Assembly: GCA_936914845.1 (NCBI GenBank)
Contig: CAKZGE010000005.1
Span: 62,001-126,000, forward strand
Reading direction: 5' to 3'
Origin: an uncultured Chloracidobacterium sp.
Lineage (GTDB): Bacteria > Acidobacteriota > Blastocatellia > Pyrinomonadales > Pyrinomonadaceae
Length of the DNA stretch: 64,000 nucleotides
Part shown: in pieces, positions 42,582 through 54,200 of the stretch
Layout: each line of letters starts with the position of its first letter
How positions within the stretch are numbered: position 1 is the first letter of the stretch
Notes under the pieces: generated by a model
What the model was told of the DNA's origin: nothing
The model's database searches: none
The model's input: the letters and a program-made list of their open reading frames with translations, nothing else
Position numbers and translations under genes: made by a program

Positions 42582-45245
42582 CTACTGAGCAATAAAATTG
42601 ATATTGCTAAGTTCATCGGATATCTTGACCGGACGAACCGGCTCGATAAAAGTGAAGTGCTTTGCACTTGCGGCGATAACGCCGGTTTGTCCTGATGCAA
42701 CGCCGTCGAAGCGATAGTAACCGAACGGGCCGGTGATGGCGGTTTTAACCGTGCCGTCAGCCAATTCGAGACGCATCTGAACATTGCGAATGCCGCGTCC
42801 GTCGGATGTCAGAACCTGTCCCGATACGGAAACCGCCGCCGCAGTCGGCGTCATTGAAAATCCGACGTCCAAAGTATGGTTATTAACGCCGGGGCCGCCG
42901 GTGGTCACGCTGATGACGGGGAATGAACCGGTGGGCGAGCCGGCCGGGTTCGTCACCAACGTGGCATCGGAGTCGGTCGCATCTACGTCTCCTGCGTGGG
43001 TCGTCCTGTTCGGAATGGTCAGCGCGCGGCCGTTCAATGGTCCGCCCGTGCTGTAATCGGCGGGGTTGTCAAAGCGGATCTCATAAACCGTATTCGGTAA
43101 AATGCCGCCGACGACCTGACCGATATTGTCGCCCGGATTTGGATCCGCAGTCGCCGAACCAACGAAATAATATTCGCCGTTAGCATCAGTTATGGCAGTT
43201 CCAACGAGAACGCCATTTCGATAAAGGTGAACGGTAACGCCGGCGATCGGCCCTTCGCCCGGGCCTTGAATGCCGTCCCGATTGGCGTCGTACCAAACAC
43301 GGTTGCCGATCTCCAGCGGTGCGGCGTCACAAAGAGCAACCAGGTTGCCCATACCATTCGCCTTGCCGAAGTGCGGAGTGCCCGCCTCATAACCAAGCCA
43401 GCCGCGATTTTGTGTGCCGGCGGCAGTTCCGCTATTGACGAACCAGCGGATGCCACCCGCATCGAATACCGTTCCGCTCTGAACAAAGACCGGGTCGAAC
43501 AATGTCGCGGCCAGAACCGGCAGCCCCGGTACCTGAACCGCCCCGCCCACGCCGACCTCATCATGAGGATCCGAATTCGGACGATAGTTGTCCTGAAAAT
43601 AGAATTCGCCGCCGCCGGGGCCGCTGTTATTGGCGACCGGGCCGGTCCCGTCACCGCCGCAGCGAGCTCCGCTTTCGAGTGTCCAGCCGGAGGTCGGGTT
43701 GCCGCAGGCCTTTAATATTTCCCCGGCGGTAATACCTTTTGTGCGGTTGTTGCCCGTCGGTTCGCTAAGCGATTGATAACCCGTCTGATCACCGTTTCGG
43801 TCGCGGAAAGACAAGACCATGTTGCCGCGTTCGAAATCTATGTCGGTCAACATCGGTTGCGGATAGATCCAGTTGCCGCCGCCGATATTTGAAAATACGT
43901 TGCGCCAGTTAAGCCAATTGCCGGAGACGCCCCCATTGGCGTTGCGGCGGGTATAATTGAGCGGAACATTCAGATGCGGTGTGGTATTCCAGGTCAGGGT
44001 CGCCGGATCGAGCGAATAGACATAGGCGCGTAGATCGCCATTGATGGTCGCCGCCGCACTTTCCTGTGAACAGACGGCTCCGACATAGATGCGGCCTTGG
44101 TACCAAGCAACGGCAAATGGCCGGACGTCCACCGCGTTGGAACAGTTCGGCATTGAGGTCGGAAAGGCGACACTAGTAATGGTGGTGCTGTTCAACGTTC
44201 CGGAGGTCGGGATCTTATAAAGGGTGCGATTGGCAAGCCCAAGAGCGTAAATGTGGCTTCCGGTATCGGAAATAGCGAGCCCGCCAAGTCCGATCTTGCC
44301 GACGGCGTCCCAAGTCACGTTACCGTTGTCGGTGTCCCAATTCGATGTATCATGCGGGTCGGTTCCGGCGACTGCCGTTGAAAACACGGTGTTTAGGTTC
44401 ACATATGTCGAGACAGCCCCTGCTTGGTCGATCTGATAAATGGCACCCGGTCCGCTCGGGCCGAATTTAGCGTGCTTTTTCATAAAAGCCGCTGTAAAGA
44501 TCCTTCGCGAAGAGCGGTCATAGGTAATGCCGAAAGTGGTGCCGATCTGATTTGCCGTAGCGATCGATGTAGCCGCCGGATTGCGGAAAGGGACAAGATC
44601 GAGCGAGCCCGTCGTTTGTGTGCTTCCGGCATAGAACGGCACAGTAAAGGCTGCGGCCGGAGTGTTGTCGTTTCCGAAGCCGTACATATGAGAACACAGG
44701 AGCGGATTGTTCTGACAGTATTCGTATGGGCGATTGATCGCCAAATTGATGTCCGCTACATTATCTGCGTTGACGAATTGGACCGTTGACCCCGCATTGG
44801 AGGAATTGAAGCCCGGGCCGGCCGATGCGCGACTGCGTGCCGAAGGAACGAAACCCGCCGGCAAAGCGGTAAATTCGATACGATAAGGGAAAGCACCGGT
44901 GACGGTCAGCGAGTAGGTTCCGTCTGCTGCGGTCGTGGAGCTTCCCCGCAGGACATTGCCGGCGTCATAAGCGGAAACGGTAACTCCGCTCACGCCGGTA
45001 TCGATCGCAGTCGGTGCAGCGGCTGTGCCGCCGGTCGAATCATAGGTGCCGTTACCGTTGAAATCCTGAAAGACCCGTCCGGTGAATGTCCCGGCAAGCT
45101 GGTCCGAACCACCGCGAGATCGGCTGCTCTCTTGAGCCGAAGAGAGTGCGGAACCGAAAAATGTGTATGAAAGCACGGCAAATAGGGATAGGCCGAATAC
45201 GACAAAACTACGCCGCTGCGCAGTCGATGAAAGGGGTGTTCTCAT
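42582..45245 (-). CDS. Secreted SdrD B-like surface protein
   Basis: 887 aa, signal peptide about 1-38 (ending L-S-S-A-Q). Order: SdrD B-like domain (about 52-170: F-T-G-R-V-F-Q-D-F-N-G-N-G-T-Y-D, T-A-A-D-G-T-Y-S-L-T-V), a large central region (about 175-640) rich in W, N and G with beta-propeller-like repeats such as G-L-A-I-S-D-T-G-S-H-I-Y-A-L-G, a second SdrD B-like domain (about 645-765: I-G-N-R-V-W-Y-D-A-N-R-D-G-I-Q), and a C-terminal carboxypeptidase-regulatory-like domain (about 800-885). No LPxTG or obvious membrane anchor is present, so it may be exported by a C-terminal signal or remain periplasmic. Likely calcium-binding surface or adhesive protein (inference). Confidence 0.82.
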   Translation of the reverse strand: MRTPLSSTAQRRSFVVFGLSLFAVLSYTFFGSALSSAQESSRSRGGSDQLAGTFTGRVFQDFNGNGTYDSTGGTAAAPTAIDTGVSGVTVSAYDAGNVLRGSSTTAADGTYSLTVTGAFPYRIEFTALPAGFVPSARSRASAGPGFNSSNAGSTVQFVNADNVADINLAINRPYEYCQNNPLLCSHMYGFGNDNTPAAAFTVPFYAGSTQTTGSLDLVPFRNPAATSIATANQIGTTFGITYDRSSRRIFTAAFMKKHAKFGPSGPGAIYQIDQAGAVSTYVNLNTVFSTAVAGTDPHDTSNWDTDNGNVTWDAVGKIGLGGLAISDTGSHIYALGLANRTLYKIPTSGTLNSTTITSVAFPTSMPNCSNAVDVRPFAVAWYQGRIYVGAVCSQESAAATINGDLRAYVYSLDPATLTWNTTPHLNVPLNYTRRNANGGVSGNWLNWRNVFSNIGGGNWIYPQPMLTDIDFERGNMVLSFRDRNGDQTGYQSLSEPTGNNRTKGITAGEILKACGNPTSGWTLESGARCGGDGTGPVANNSGPGGGEFYFQDNYRPNSDPHDEVGVGGAVQVPGLPVLAATLFDPVFVQSGTVFDAGGIRWFVNSGTAAGTQNRGWLGYEAGTPHFGKANGMGNLVALCDAAPLEIGNRVWYDANRDGIQGPGEGPIAGVTVHLYRNGVLVGTAITDANGEYYFVGSATADPNPGDNIGQVVGGILPNTVYEIRFDNPADYSTGGPLNGRALTIPNRTTHAGDVDATDSDATLVTNPAGSPTGSFPVISVTTGGPGVNNHTLDVGFSMTPTAAAVSVSGQVLTSDGRGIRNVQMRLELADGTVKTAITGPFGYYRFDGVASGQTGVIAASAKHFTFIEPVRPVKISDELSNINFIAQ

Positions 45246-45335
45246 TTTTGTACGGTGAGATCTCTTTATCCGATCTCGAGAAAAAATAACTGTTCAGAAA
45301 TGTAATCAAGCATACAACCACGCCGGAACGGCTTC

Positions 45336-45364
45336 ATTTTAACATCGTCAATAAATGTCGTCAA
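45336..45364 (-). promoter_or_regulatory. Promoter for the SdrD-like gene
   Basis: On the minus strand TTGACG (45364-45359), 17-base spacer, TAAAAT (45341-45336): five of six bases match at -35. It is about 90 bases before the start at 45245. Confidence 0.6.
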
Positions 45365-45380
45365 ACAAATGAGCGGACGT

Positions 45381-45917
45381 TCATTTTAATCGATCGGCAT
45401 AGCGTTTGCGGAATTTGGCGACCTTTGGTGCGACCACAGCGGCACAATAAGGCTGGCGGGGGTTATTTGCAAAATATTGCTGATGGTAATCTTCCGCCGG
45501 CCAGAATTTGTCGAAAGCGGCGATCTCCGTTACGACCGGGCTGTCGTAAATGCCGGCGGCATCGATCTCTGCCTTTACATTTTCCGCCGTCCGGCGTTGC
45601 TCTTCGTCGTGAAAAAAAATGGCGGAGCGATAGGAAGAGCCGATATCGGCTCCCTGGCGATCAAGCGTGGTCGGATCGTGTGTGGTGAAAAATACACGCA
45701 GCAGATCGGCAAAAGAAATGATGTCCGGGTCGAAGCGGATCTGTATGACCTCTGCGTGGCCGGTGGCTTCCGAACAAACCTCTTGGTAGGTCGGGTTTTC
45801 TTTGTGGCCGCCGCTATAACCGGAAACGACGTCTTCTACACCCTTCAGGTCGTCAAAGACCGCTTCTACACACCAAAAACATCCTGCTGCCAAAGTTGCT
45901 GTTTCAAGTTCTGCCAT
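45381..45917 (-). CDS. msrA: Peptide methionine sulfoxide reductase MsrA
   Basis: 178 aa. Reduces the S-epimer of methionine sulfoxide. Seen: A-A-G-C13-F-W-C-V-E-A (catalytic Cys), S-G-Y-S-G-G, Y-E-V-C-x-x-x-T-G-H-A-E (here Y-Q-E-V-C-S-E-A-T-G-H-A-E), and D-Q-G-A-D-I-G-S-S-Y-R-S-type core. Last gene of the acs-mtnB-mtnD-mtnC-msrA cluster, 15 bases after mtnC; a repair activity for methionine sits with methionine recycling. Confidence 0.95.
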   Translation of the reverse strand: MAELETATLAAGCFWCVEAVFDDLKGVEDVVSGYSGGHKENPTYQEVCSEATGHAEVIQIRFDPDIISFADLLRVFFTTHDPTTLDRQGADIGSSYRSAIFFHDEEQRRTAENVKAEIDAAGIYDSPVVTEIAAFDKFWPAEDYHQQYFANNPRQPYCAAVVAPKVAKFRKRYADRLK

Positions 45918-45932
45918 GATGATCCTATAAAT

Positions 45933-46637
45933 TCAAATACCGATCAATTCGGTCAAAGATTCGATGCGGGGATGGCCGCCGACGTTTTCCGACTTTGCAT
46001 TACCGGGCCTAACGGCTAGGGCCGTCCTACAGCCCGCTGCGGCTGCAGCGTCCAATTCTTCGGCGATGTCTGATGCGAAAAGGATGTTTTGCGGATCGAG
46101 CCCCATCTTGGCCGCGATAATCGTATAGCTTTGGGTTTCACGTTTGTGGCCAACATTGGTGTCGAAATAGAAGCTGATGAAAGGTGTCAGATCGCCGCTT
46201 TCCGACCACCGGAAGATCAGCTTTTGTGCCAGAACGCTGCCGGAAGAATAGATCGCGATCGATCTTTTTTCATTCCGGAATGCCGCGAAAGCGTCCGGCA
46301 CATCAGAAAAGACCGGTGAAATTAGTTCGCCGCTTTCGTAGCCCGCACACCAGATATTTCCCTGGATCGCTTTTAGAGGCGTCGATTTGCGGTCGCAAGC
46401 GATCAGGTGTTCAAGATAATGAGAAACGGAGCCGGGTTCGGTCGGGTCGAAAGGCTCTGTAAAGCCTTCGTCCGCGGCGGATTCGACAGAAAGCTGTTCG
46501 ATCTCGGGCCGCAGGTCGTCAAAATGAAGAGCGACATATTCGCCGATGTGCCGGGCGGCATACGGGAACAGCACTTTGTGTACAAAATCGATCGGTGTGG
46601 TCGTGCCTTCGATGTCGAGCAAAAAGGCTTTTATCAT
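45933..46637 (-). CDS. mtnC: Enolase-phosphatase E1
   Basis: 234 aa HAD phosphatase; converts 2,3-diketo-5-methylthiopentyl-1-phosphate by enolisation and dephosphorylation to the acireductone. Seen: L-L-D8-I-E10-G-T-T-T-P-I (nucleophile region with E1-type E-G-T), I-A-I-Y-S-S-G-S-V-L-A-Q-K, and F-A-S-D-I-A-E-E-L-D-A-A-A. The start is ATG at 46637; a TTG at 46649 overlapping the mtnD stop (TTGA) is also possible. mtnD lies immediately upstream. Confidence 0.93.
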   Translation of the reverse strand: MIKAFLLDIEGTTTPIDFVHKVLFPYAARHIGEYVALHFDDLRPEIEQLSVESAADEGFTEPFDPTEPGSVSHYLEHLIACDRKSTPLKAIQGNIWCAGYESGELISPVFSDVPDAFAAFRNEKRSIAIYSSGSVLAQKLIFRWSESGDLTPFISFYFDTNVGHKRETQSYTIIAAKMGLDPQNILFASDIAEELDAAAAAGCRTALAVRPGNAKSENVGGHPRIESLTELIGI

Positions 46638-46645
46638 AGTGCTGT

Positions 46646-47185
46646 TCAAGCGGCCGGGGCGGCGTTCAGCGGAAATTGTTCATCCAAACCGCTGCCGGTG
46701 TAATGGGGTGTCCAGCCGGACATATCTTCAAAAAGCCGGATCGCACGGACGGTACGGTCGCCCGCCAAGCCGAACCAATGCTTTGTGCCGCGAGGAACGC
46801 GGATAAGATCACCGGGGCGCATTACGATCGAGACAACATTGCCGTTTTCGGGAGCAATGACGAAGATCCCCGTGCCTTTAATGATGAAACGAACTTCGTC
46901 CTCATCGTGCCAATGCTCTTTATTGAATCTGTCCAACAGAGCATCCAGATCCGGTGTAGTGGGCACAATGTTAATAACGTCGGCAGTGACGTAACCGCCA
47001 TCCGTCTTAAGCCGGTCGATCTCAGCAGAATATGCCGCCAAGATCTCTTCGTCTGAGGCATTTTCGGAGATATCGTGAGCCGCATTCCAGCGTTCATAAT
47101 CAATGCCCGCTGCCGAAAGCCTTTCGGCTATCTCGGCGGTTGTCGTAAATTCTTCGTTAGTGATCAGATCTTTTAAAACTGCCAT
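46646..47185 (-). CDS. mtnD: Acireductone dioxygenase
   Basis: 179 aa cupin (ARD). Uses O2 to convert acireductone to formate and 2-keto-4-methylthiobutyrate, the methionine precursor, when iron is bound; a nickel form makes a different off-pathway product. Seen: metal ligands H91-W-H93-D-E-D-E97 and later H136 in G-T-K-H-W-F. Partner enzymes on both sides are mtnB and mtnC. Metal content cannot be deduced. Confidence 0.96.
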   Translation of the reverse strand: MAVLKDLITNEEFTTTAEIAERLSAAGIDYERWNAAHDISENASDEEILAAYSAEIDRLKTDGGYVTADVINIVPTTPDLDALLDRFNKEHWHDEDEVRFIIKGTGIFVIAPENGNVVSIVMRPGDLIRVPRGTKHWFGLAGDRTVRAIRLFEDMSGWTPHYTGSGLDEQFPLNAAPAA

Positions 47186-47216
47186 CGATCGATACCTTCC
47201 TGAACAAATTATAACG

Positions 47217-47849
47217 CTATTTCAAACGCCGGCCCAAAACTTCGAATAAAAACTCAAATATCTCCACGTGGCGTCGGGCGTCAGCGACCGTTTCGCCCCA
47301 GGTATAAAGTCCGTGGCGGCGAAGATATATTCCATGCAGGTTCTCTTTGCCTTTATCACGAAGAACATTTTCGATGACGTGCGAAAGAGCAACGTAATCC
47401 TGCGAATTTTCAACTATCGGTACGATCTCTTTATGCTCGTGTGTTTTTACGCCGGTCAACCCCTTGAGCATCTCATAGCCTTCGATCTCGATGCCGCCCT
47501 GTTCGAAAAAGACATCGGAAAGTATGGTGCCCCAGACGGAGTGTGTGTGCAGGATAGAGCGGGCCTTTGGAATAAAACGATAGATCGAAAGATGGACGAG
47601 CGTTTCGGCGGAAGGTTTGCCGAAACCCTGTAAAATTTCGGCGTCATCATCCAATTCGAGAAAATTTGTTTCGTCGAGCCGGCCTTTTTCGATGCCGCTG
47701 GCGGTAATGCAGACCCGCAGAGGTTTGCGGGCGAGCAGCATGCTGAAATTTCCGCTGGTCCCGAGCGTCCATCCGCGGCGATAAAATTCGCGTCCGGCAT
47801 CGGCCAATTCTTCGGTCGGTGTCGGCAATTTATCTTTTTGAGTGCTCAT
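47217..47849 (-). CDS. mtnB: Methylthioribulose-1-phosphate dehydratase
   Basis: 210 aa class II aldolase-fold enzyme. Seen: G-T-S-G-N-F-S-M, catalytic Glu82 in S-A-E-T, zinc ligands H101-T-H103-S, and L-R-R-H-G-L-Y-T-W-G. Removes water from 5-methylthioribulose 1-phosphate. Precedes mtnD by 31 bases. The upstream steps (mtnN/mtnP, mtnA, mtnK) are not encoded in the window. Confidence 0.95.
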   Translation of the reverse strand: MSTQKDKLPTPTEELADAGREFYRRGWTLGTSGNFSMLLARKPLRVCITASGIEKGRLDETNFLELDDDAEILQGFGKPSAETLVHLSIYRFIPKARSILHTHSVWGTILSDVFFEQGGIEIEGYEMLKGLTGVKTHEHKEIVPIVENSQDYVALSHVIENVLRDKGKENLHGIYLRRHGLYTWGETVADARRHVEIFEFLFEVLGRRLK

Positions 47850-47858
47850 TTTTCACTT

Positions 47859-49823
<1,965 letters not shown>

Positions 49824-49907
49824 AATATTTTTCGGAAATGCAAAATTTGTTTACAACAAGGATAAGATATTGCCGCCGTAAAGATAAAACCGTGTCGAAC
49901 GAACGGG

Positions 49908-50963
49908 TCAGATCGCCGCGGTCGAACGGCGAATGATCAATTCAGGTTCAACCATCAATGCGGCGGGTTTTGCGTTAAAGCCTTCGGCCAGCATCTCTAA
50001 TAAAGTTTTGGCGGCAAGACGCCCCATTTCGAACAAAGGCTGGCGAATGGTGGTCAAAGCCGGTTTATTGAACGCTGCCGAATAGATGTCGTCAAAACCG
50101 AGGACAGAGACTTCATCCGGAACCGGCCGGCCGGCATCTTCGAGAGCGCGAATAGCTCCGATGGCCGAAATATCGTTAAAAGCAAAAAGTGCTGTGAAAT
50201 GTGCTCCGCCGTCAATGATCTCTTTTGCTGCTCTGTAGCCGATCTCCGGCGAAGGCGAATCGCCGACAAGCTGGACCTGCAGTTCGCTCCGCACCCGGAT
50301 GCCGCGCTGACCCGCCGCTTTTAGAATGGCGTTCCAGCGAACCTCTGTATCAGAGCTGAAATCCTGGCCTTTGATAAATGCGATGTCGCGATGGCCGAGC
50401 GATATCAGGTGGTCAAGAGCGATCTCTGCCGCCCGGTCATGGTTAAGAGCAATGCTTGTTACACCCTTGGTCTCTTGTCCGGAGATGGAAACGACAGGCA
50501 GGTCGGTCAAATGGGAACAGGCGGTATCAACGGCCAGGACGCCTTCGACACGGCGGTCCATAAACATCTGCGGATAGTGCCGCAGCAGATTGTCGCGGTG
50601 GCGGTGGCTGGCCAGCAAATAGAAATATCCCGCCTCGAGTAGAGTTTCTTCAACGCCGCTGAGCACCATTGCCGAATAGCCGTCGCTGAGTTCGGGCACG
50701 ATCACCCCCAGCGTGTGTGTTTTTTGGACACGAAAGGAACGAGCTAAATAATTTGGCCGGTAATTGAATTCTTCGGCCGCGGCATAGATACGGTCCTTGG
50801 TTTCCTGCGGTATCGAGGCCGCCGCCGGAGCATCGTTCAAAACCCATGAAAGCGTGGTCGGCGAAAGGCCGATATGAGCAGCCAGCTGCTTTAGGTTCAT
50901 ACGCCGAGCTCCCGAGGGTGGATCTTCGGGAAAGGCGTTTCGGCTGTCTTTCTCAGGGGCCAT
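49908..50963 (-). CDS. LacI-family transcriptional regulator
   Basis: 351 aa. N-terminal helix-turn-helix (about 22-45: M-N-L-K-Q-L-A-A-H-I-G-L-S-P-T-T-L-S-W-V-L-N) and hinge, then a periplasmic-binding-protein-like effector domain (about 75-340: H-T-L-G-V-I-V-P-E-L-S, R-V-E-G-V-L-A-V, G-H-R-D-I-A-F-I-K-G, F-A-F-N-D-I-S-A-I-G-A-I, S-V-L-G-F-D-D-I). The C-terminal part is shorter than LacI and lacks a tetramerisation helix, fitting a dimer. Divergent from the TonB-dependent receptor; the palindrome in the promoter of that gene is the likely operator. Effector is unknown, but a glucose-derived sugar is expected. Confidence 0.92.
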   Translation of the reverse strand: MAPEKDSRNAFPEDPPSGARRMNLKQLAAHIGLSPTTLSWVLNDAPAAASIPQETKDRIYAAAEEFNYRPNYLARSFRVQKTHTLGVIVPELSDGYSAMVLSGVEETLLEAGYFYLLASHRHRDNLLRHYPQMFMDRRVEGVLAVDTACSHLTDLPVVSISGQETKGVTSIALNHDRAAEIALDHLISLGHRDIAFIKGQDFSSDTEVRWNAILKAAGQRGIRVRSELQVQLVGDSPSPEIGYRAAKEIIDGGAHFTALFAFNDISAIGAIRALEDAGRPVPDEVSVLGFDDIYSAAFNKPALTTIRQPLFEMGRLAAKTLLEMLAEGFNAKPAALMVEPELIIRRSTAAI

Positions 50964-51095
50964 TAACCGCAGTTTCTCACAATCTTTTGTCTAGTTTCAA
51001 CACAGATGTTGTTGTAAGGTGCCTTGTTCCGCATTTGGTAAATGATGCTGAAAGCTATGATAAAAAAATATAATGATAGTGATGAATAAAATTGC

Positions 51096-51123
51096 TTGAC
51101 AGTGAAAAGGCGGCTGATATAGA
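51096..51123 (+). promoter_or_regulatory. Promoter of the TonB-dependent receptor operon
   Basis: TTGACA (51096-51101), 16-base spacer, TATAGA (51118-51123). A perfect -35 and a reasonable -10. The palindrome starts about 16 bases past the -10, so a bound repressor would block initiation or elongation. Confidence 0.65.
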
Positions 51124-51138
51124 TTTATTTAGCTTACT

Positions 51139-51162
51139 TAAACGATTTAGTAAAACGTTTTA
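51139..51162 (+). promoter_or_regulatory. Putative LacI-family operator
   Basis: TAAAACGTTTTA (51151-51162) is a perfect 12-base palindrome with central CG, the centre expected for LacI-family sites. A second, imperfect palindrome TAAACGATTTA (51139-51149) sits just before it; AAACG recurs 13 bases apart. Matches in other LacI-regulated sites would test this. Confidence 0.6.
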
Positions 51163-51299
51163 TCGCTGAGGTCGGACGTTTTCGTATTTGTTTCATATCG
51201 GTTCGGCGAACTATTGGCGACCGGCGGCGGCCATCAGGCAGCGACGCTATCTTAAAAATTTGAATATTTTAGAATTGAAAATTCTTTGGAGGGATCTCT

Positions 51300-54200
51300 A
51301 TGCGGCATGCAAGATTTGCATCAATTAAAATACTCGGCTGTCTAACGCTGATCGCGCTGATGTCTGTGGCGGCAGCGGCGCAATTTCGCGCGGGAATACA
51401 GGGCGTGGTAACAGATAATTCCGGCGGCGTCGTTCCGGGCGCTACTGTCGTTCTTAAGAATACGGAAACTAACCAGGAACTTAGTACCACGAGTAATAAC
51501 AGCGGATTCTATAGATTTTCGAACCTTCCACCTGCGGTGTATTCGATATCTGTCGAAAAGGAGAATTATAAGAGAACCGTTATCGGGGACCTGCGTGTGG
51601 CAGCAGACAGCAGTACCGGCAAGGATATAGTTCTAGAGCCGGGCGGCGTTAACGAAACGGTGACTGTCGAGGCCGATGCGTTGATTCTGCAGACCGAAGA
51701 TGCGAATACGGTAAAAACTGTTTCGACCGCGGAAGTGTTGGGCTTGCCGCAGACGGGCCGAGACCCGTATGAATTGGCCCGATTGGCCCCCGGCGTGTTC
51801 GGTGCCGGAGCCAGATCATCTTCAGGCGATTCCGTGAGATTTCCAAATACTTCAGGTCCGGGCGGCTCAAATAGTTCGATATTTCAAACCGAAAATGCTG
51901 TTCCGATCTCAGCCAATGGGCAGCGTGTAAGCTCGAACAATTATCAGATCGACGGCACCAGCGTTAACAGTCTTACGTGGGGCGGGGCGGCGATCGTGAC
52001 CCCTTCACAAGAATCTGTCAAGGAAATGCAGGTTACATCGAGCACCTATTCAGCCGAGGATGGTAGAAACAGCGGAGCTCAGATCAAGGTCATCACGCAA
52101 AACGGCACGAATGAGCTCCACGGGAGCGCTTTCTTCAAGTATAATGACCCCGAGTTGAATGCATTTAATGTTTTCCCCGCCCGCATAGGAAGTCGAATTT
52201 TGGATGGGCCGCGAAGGGTAGAAAGACGCTTTAAATCATTCGGCGGAAGTTTCGGTGGTTCTATGCCCTTCTTTAACTTCGGAGAAGGCGTGCCTATGTT
52301 TACATCGGCAAAAGATAAGTTCTTCTATTTCTTTACCTATGAAGGTGCTCGTGAAAGGACGAACAATCCTTACCTTTCCTTTATTGAAACATCAGCATTC
52401 AGGCAAAATGTGATTGCATCGCGACCTGGATCTGTGACGTCTGCAGTACTTTCACAGGCCGGGGTCGAACCTCGCGTTGTCAATCTTGTTGAACCGGGTT
52501 TCAATAGCACTGCAAGCCGTTATACTTGCGGGACCGCCCAAATGAATGTTCCGGCCCAATTGGTTAATGGCGGCATCGATTTCGGTTCACTCATCGGAAC
52601 AACGGGCACATATGTAGCTAATGATCAAAATGGCGGCGGTTTTGATTCGGTAGCTGATCTACAGTGCGCGTTGCTTTCCAATCCACGAGATTATCGGGCC
52701 GATCAGCTTTTCATGAGATTCGATTATTTGCCCACGGATAAGGATAAAATAACCTTTTCAGGTATCTTTACGCCGACGAAATCTGTAAACGCTTCTGCTG
52801 ATTCACAGAGCAGGCCGCAGTCAGATTTTACGTCTGAAAGGATGAATTTCGCCATTTCAGGTTTCTATATTCGGAATTTTTCATCGACTGTCGTTAACGA
52901 ATTCCGCGTTAGTCATAGCGGTTGGGCATTCGATGAATTGAAATCAAATCCTGATGCAGATTTTGGAATCCCGCGCGTTGAAATCGAAGCTATTTGGGGT
53001 GGAAGGTTGCGTTTTGGTATCCCACAACCCGGAAAATTCAAAGATCGACAATATGATATCCGCGATACCGTAACTTGGGTAGTCGGAAATCACGTACTTA
53101 AAATTGGCGGTTCATTTCGGTTAGATAAGAACGCGGGCGGCAATATCTCACAGGCTCGACCTCTTTACTCATTTGTTCGCCTATGGAATTTTGCAAACGA
53201 TGCCCCTGTCTATGAGTCGATCGCGACGGATGCAAATGGAAATCCACGTCCGAATGACACGATCTATTACTCGACGAATACAGCTTTGTTTTTGCAGGAT
53301 GATTTCAAGTTCCGGCCAAACTTTACCATCAATGCTGGGCTTAGATGGGAGTATTTCTCACCGATCACCGTCAGCAATGGTGTGATCGGAAATATTGTCT
53401 TGGACCAGAATGGCGGATTGGCCGGAGCTCGGATAGAAACCAACAAAACGCTCACCGATAGCGACTGGAACAATTTTGGGCCGCAGTTGGGCTTTGCTTG
53501 GGCTCCAACTTCTTTCAAAAACAAAATGGTAATACGAGGCGGTGGCGGTATCGGCTATGATCGGCTTGCAAACGCACTGCTTGATAACGCACGTCGTAAT
53601 CCGCCTGCTCCGGCCTTGTTCGGTGTGTGCTGTGGGAACGCATCTAATCCTTATGCAGGAGGGCAAATCGTTTATGGCGTCAGTTCGAATGGGATCTTTG
53701 GCTATCCTGTACACCCTCTTTTGGGCCGCGGATTAAATCCAGCTAACGGTTTACCAAATTCCGGAGCGGCCGAGATATATGGCAGCGAGAGGAATCTCCC
53801 TACTTCATATGTGTACCGTTATTCCTTAGAAGGTCAATATGAACTTCCTTGGAGAACTATCGCAACCTTGGGTTATCAAGGCAGCGCGGGTCGCAAGTTT
53901 GTGAGGATCGATAGAGTACATATTACGGGACCGTCAACCAACCCCAATATCTCTGCTGCTTATTTGGCTCGGCCTGATGTGAACACGAATTTCAATGCTC
54001 TTTTGGCCAGTATTCGCACCAGATTTTCGAAGGGGCTTGATCTTTCCGTAAACTACAGGTTCAGTAAGAGCCTGGACAATACATCATTCGAAGCAGCTTG
54101 CGCGTGTACGAATCAAACTTTCCCAATAGATCAGAAGGAAGAACACGGACCTTCAGATTTTGATGTCCGCCATAGTATAACTGCGAGTGCGGTATGGGAT

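Larger units (their letters stand above)
50964..51299. other. 336-base divergent control region
   Basis: Lies between the LacI regulator and the TonB-dependent receptor. It holds a sigma-70-like promoter (51096-51123) and a palindrome (51139-51162), both listed separately. AT-rich around 51040-51130. No separate promoter for the regulator was pinned down. A GGAGGG lies close to the receptor start codon. Confidence 0.6.

Noticed and set aside
49824..49907. SAM or methionine-responsive riboswitch in front of the acs-mtn cluster
   Set aside because: The gap is only 84 bases and shows no recognisable SAM-riboswitch helix pattern.
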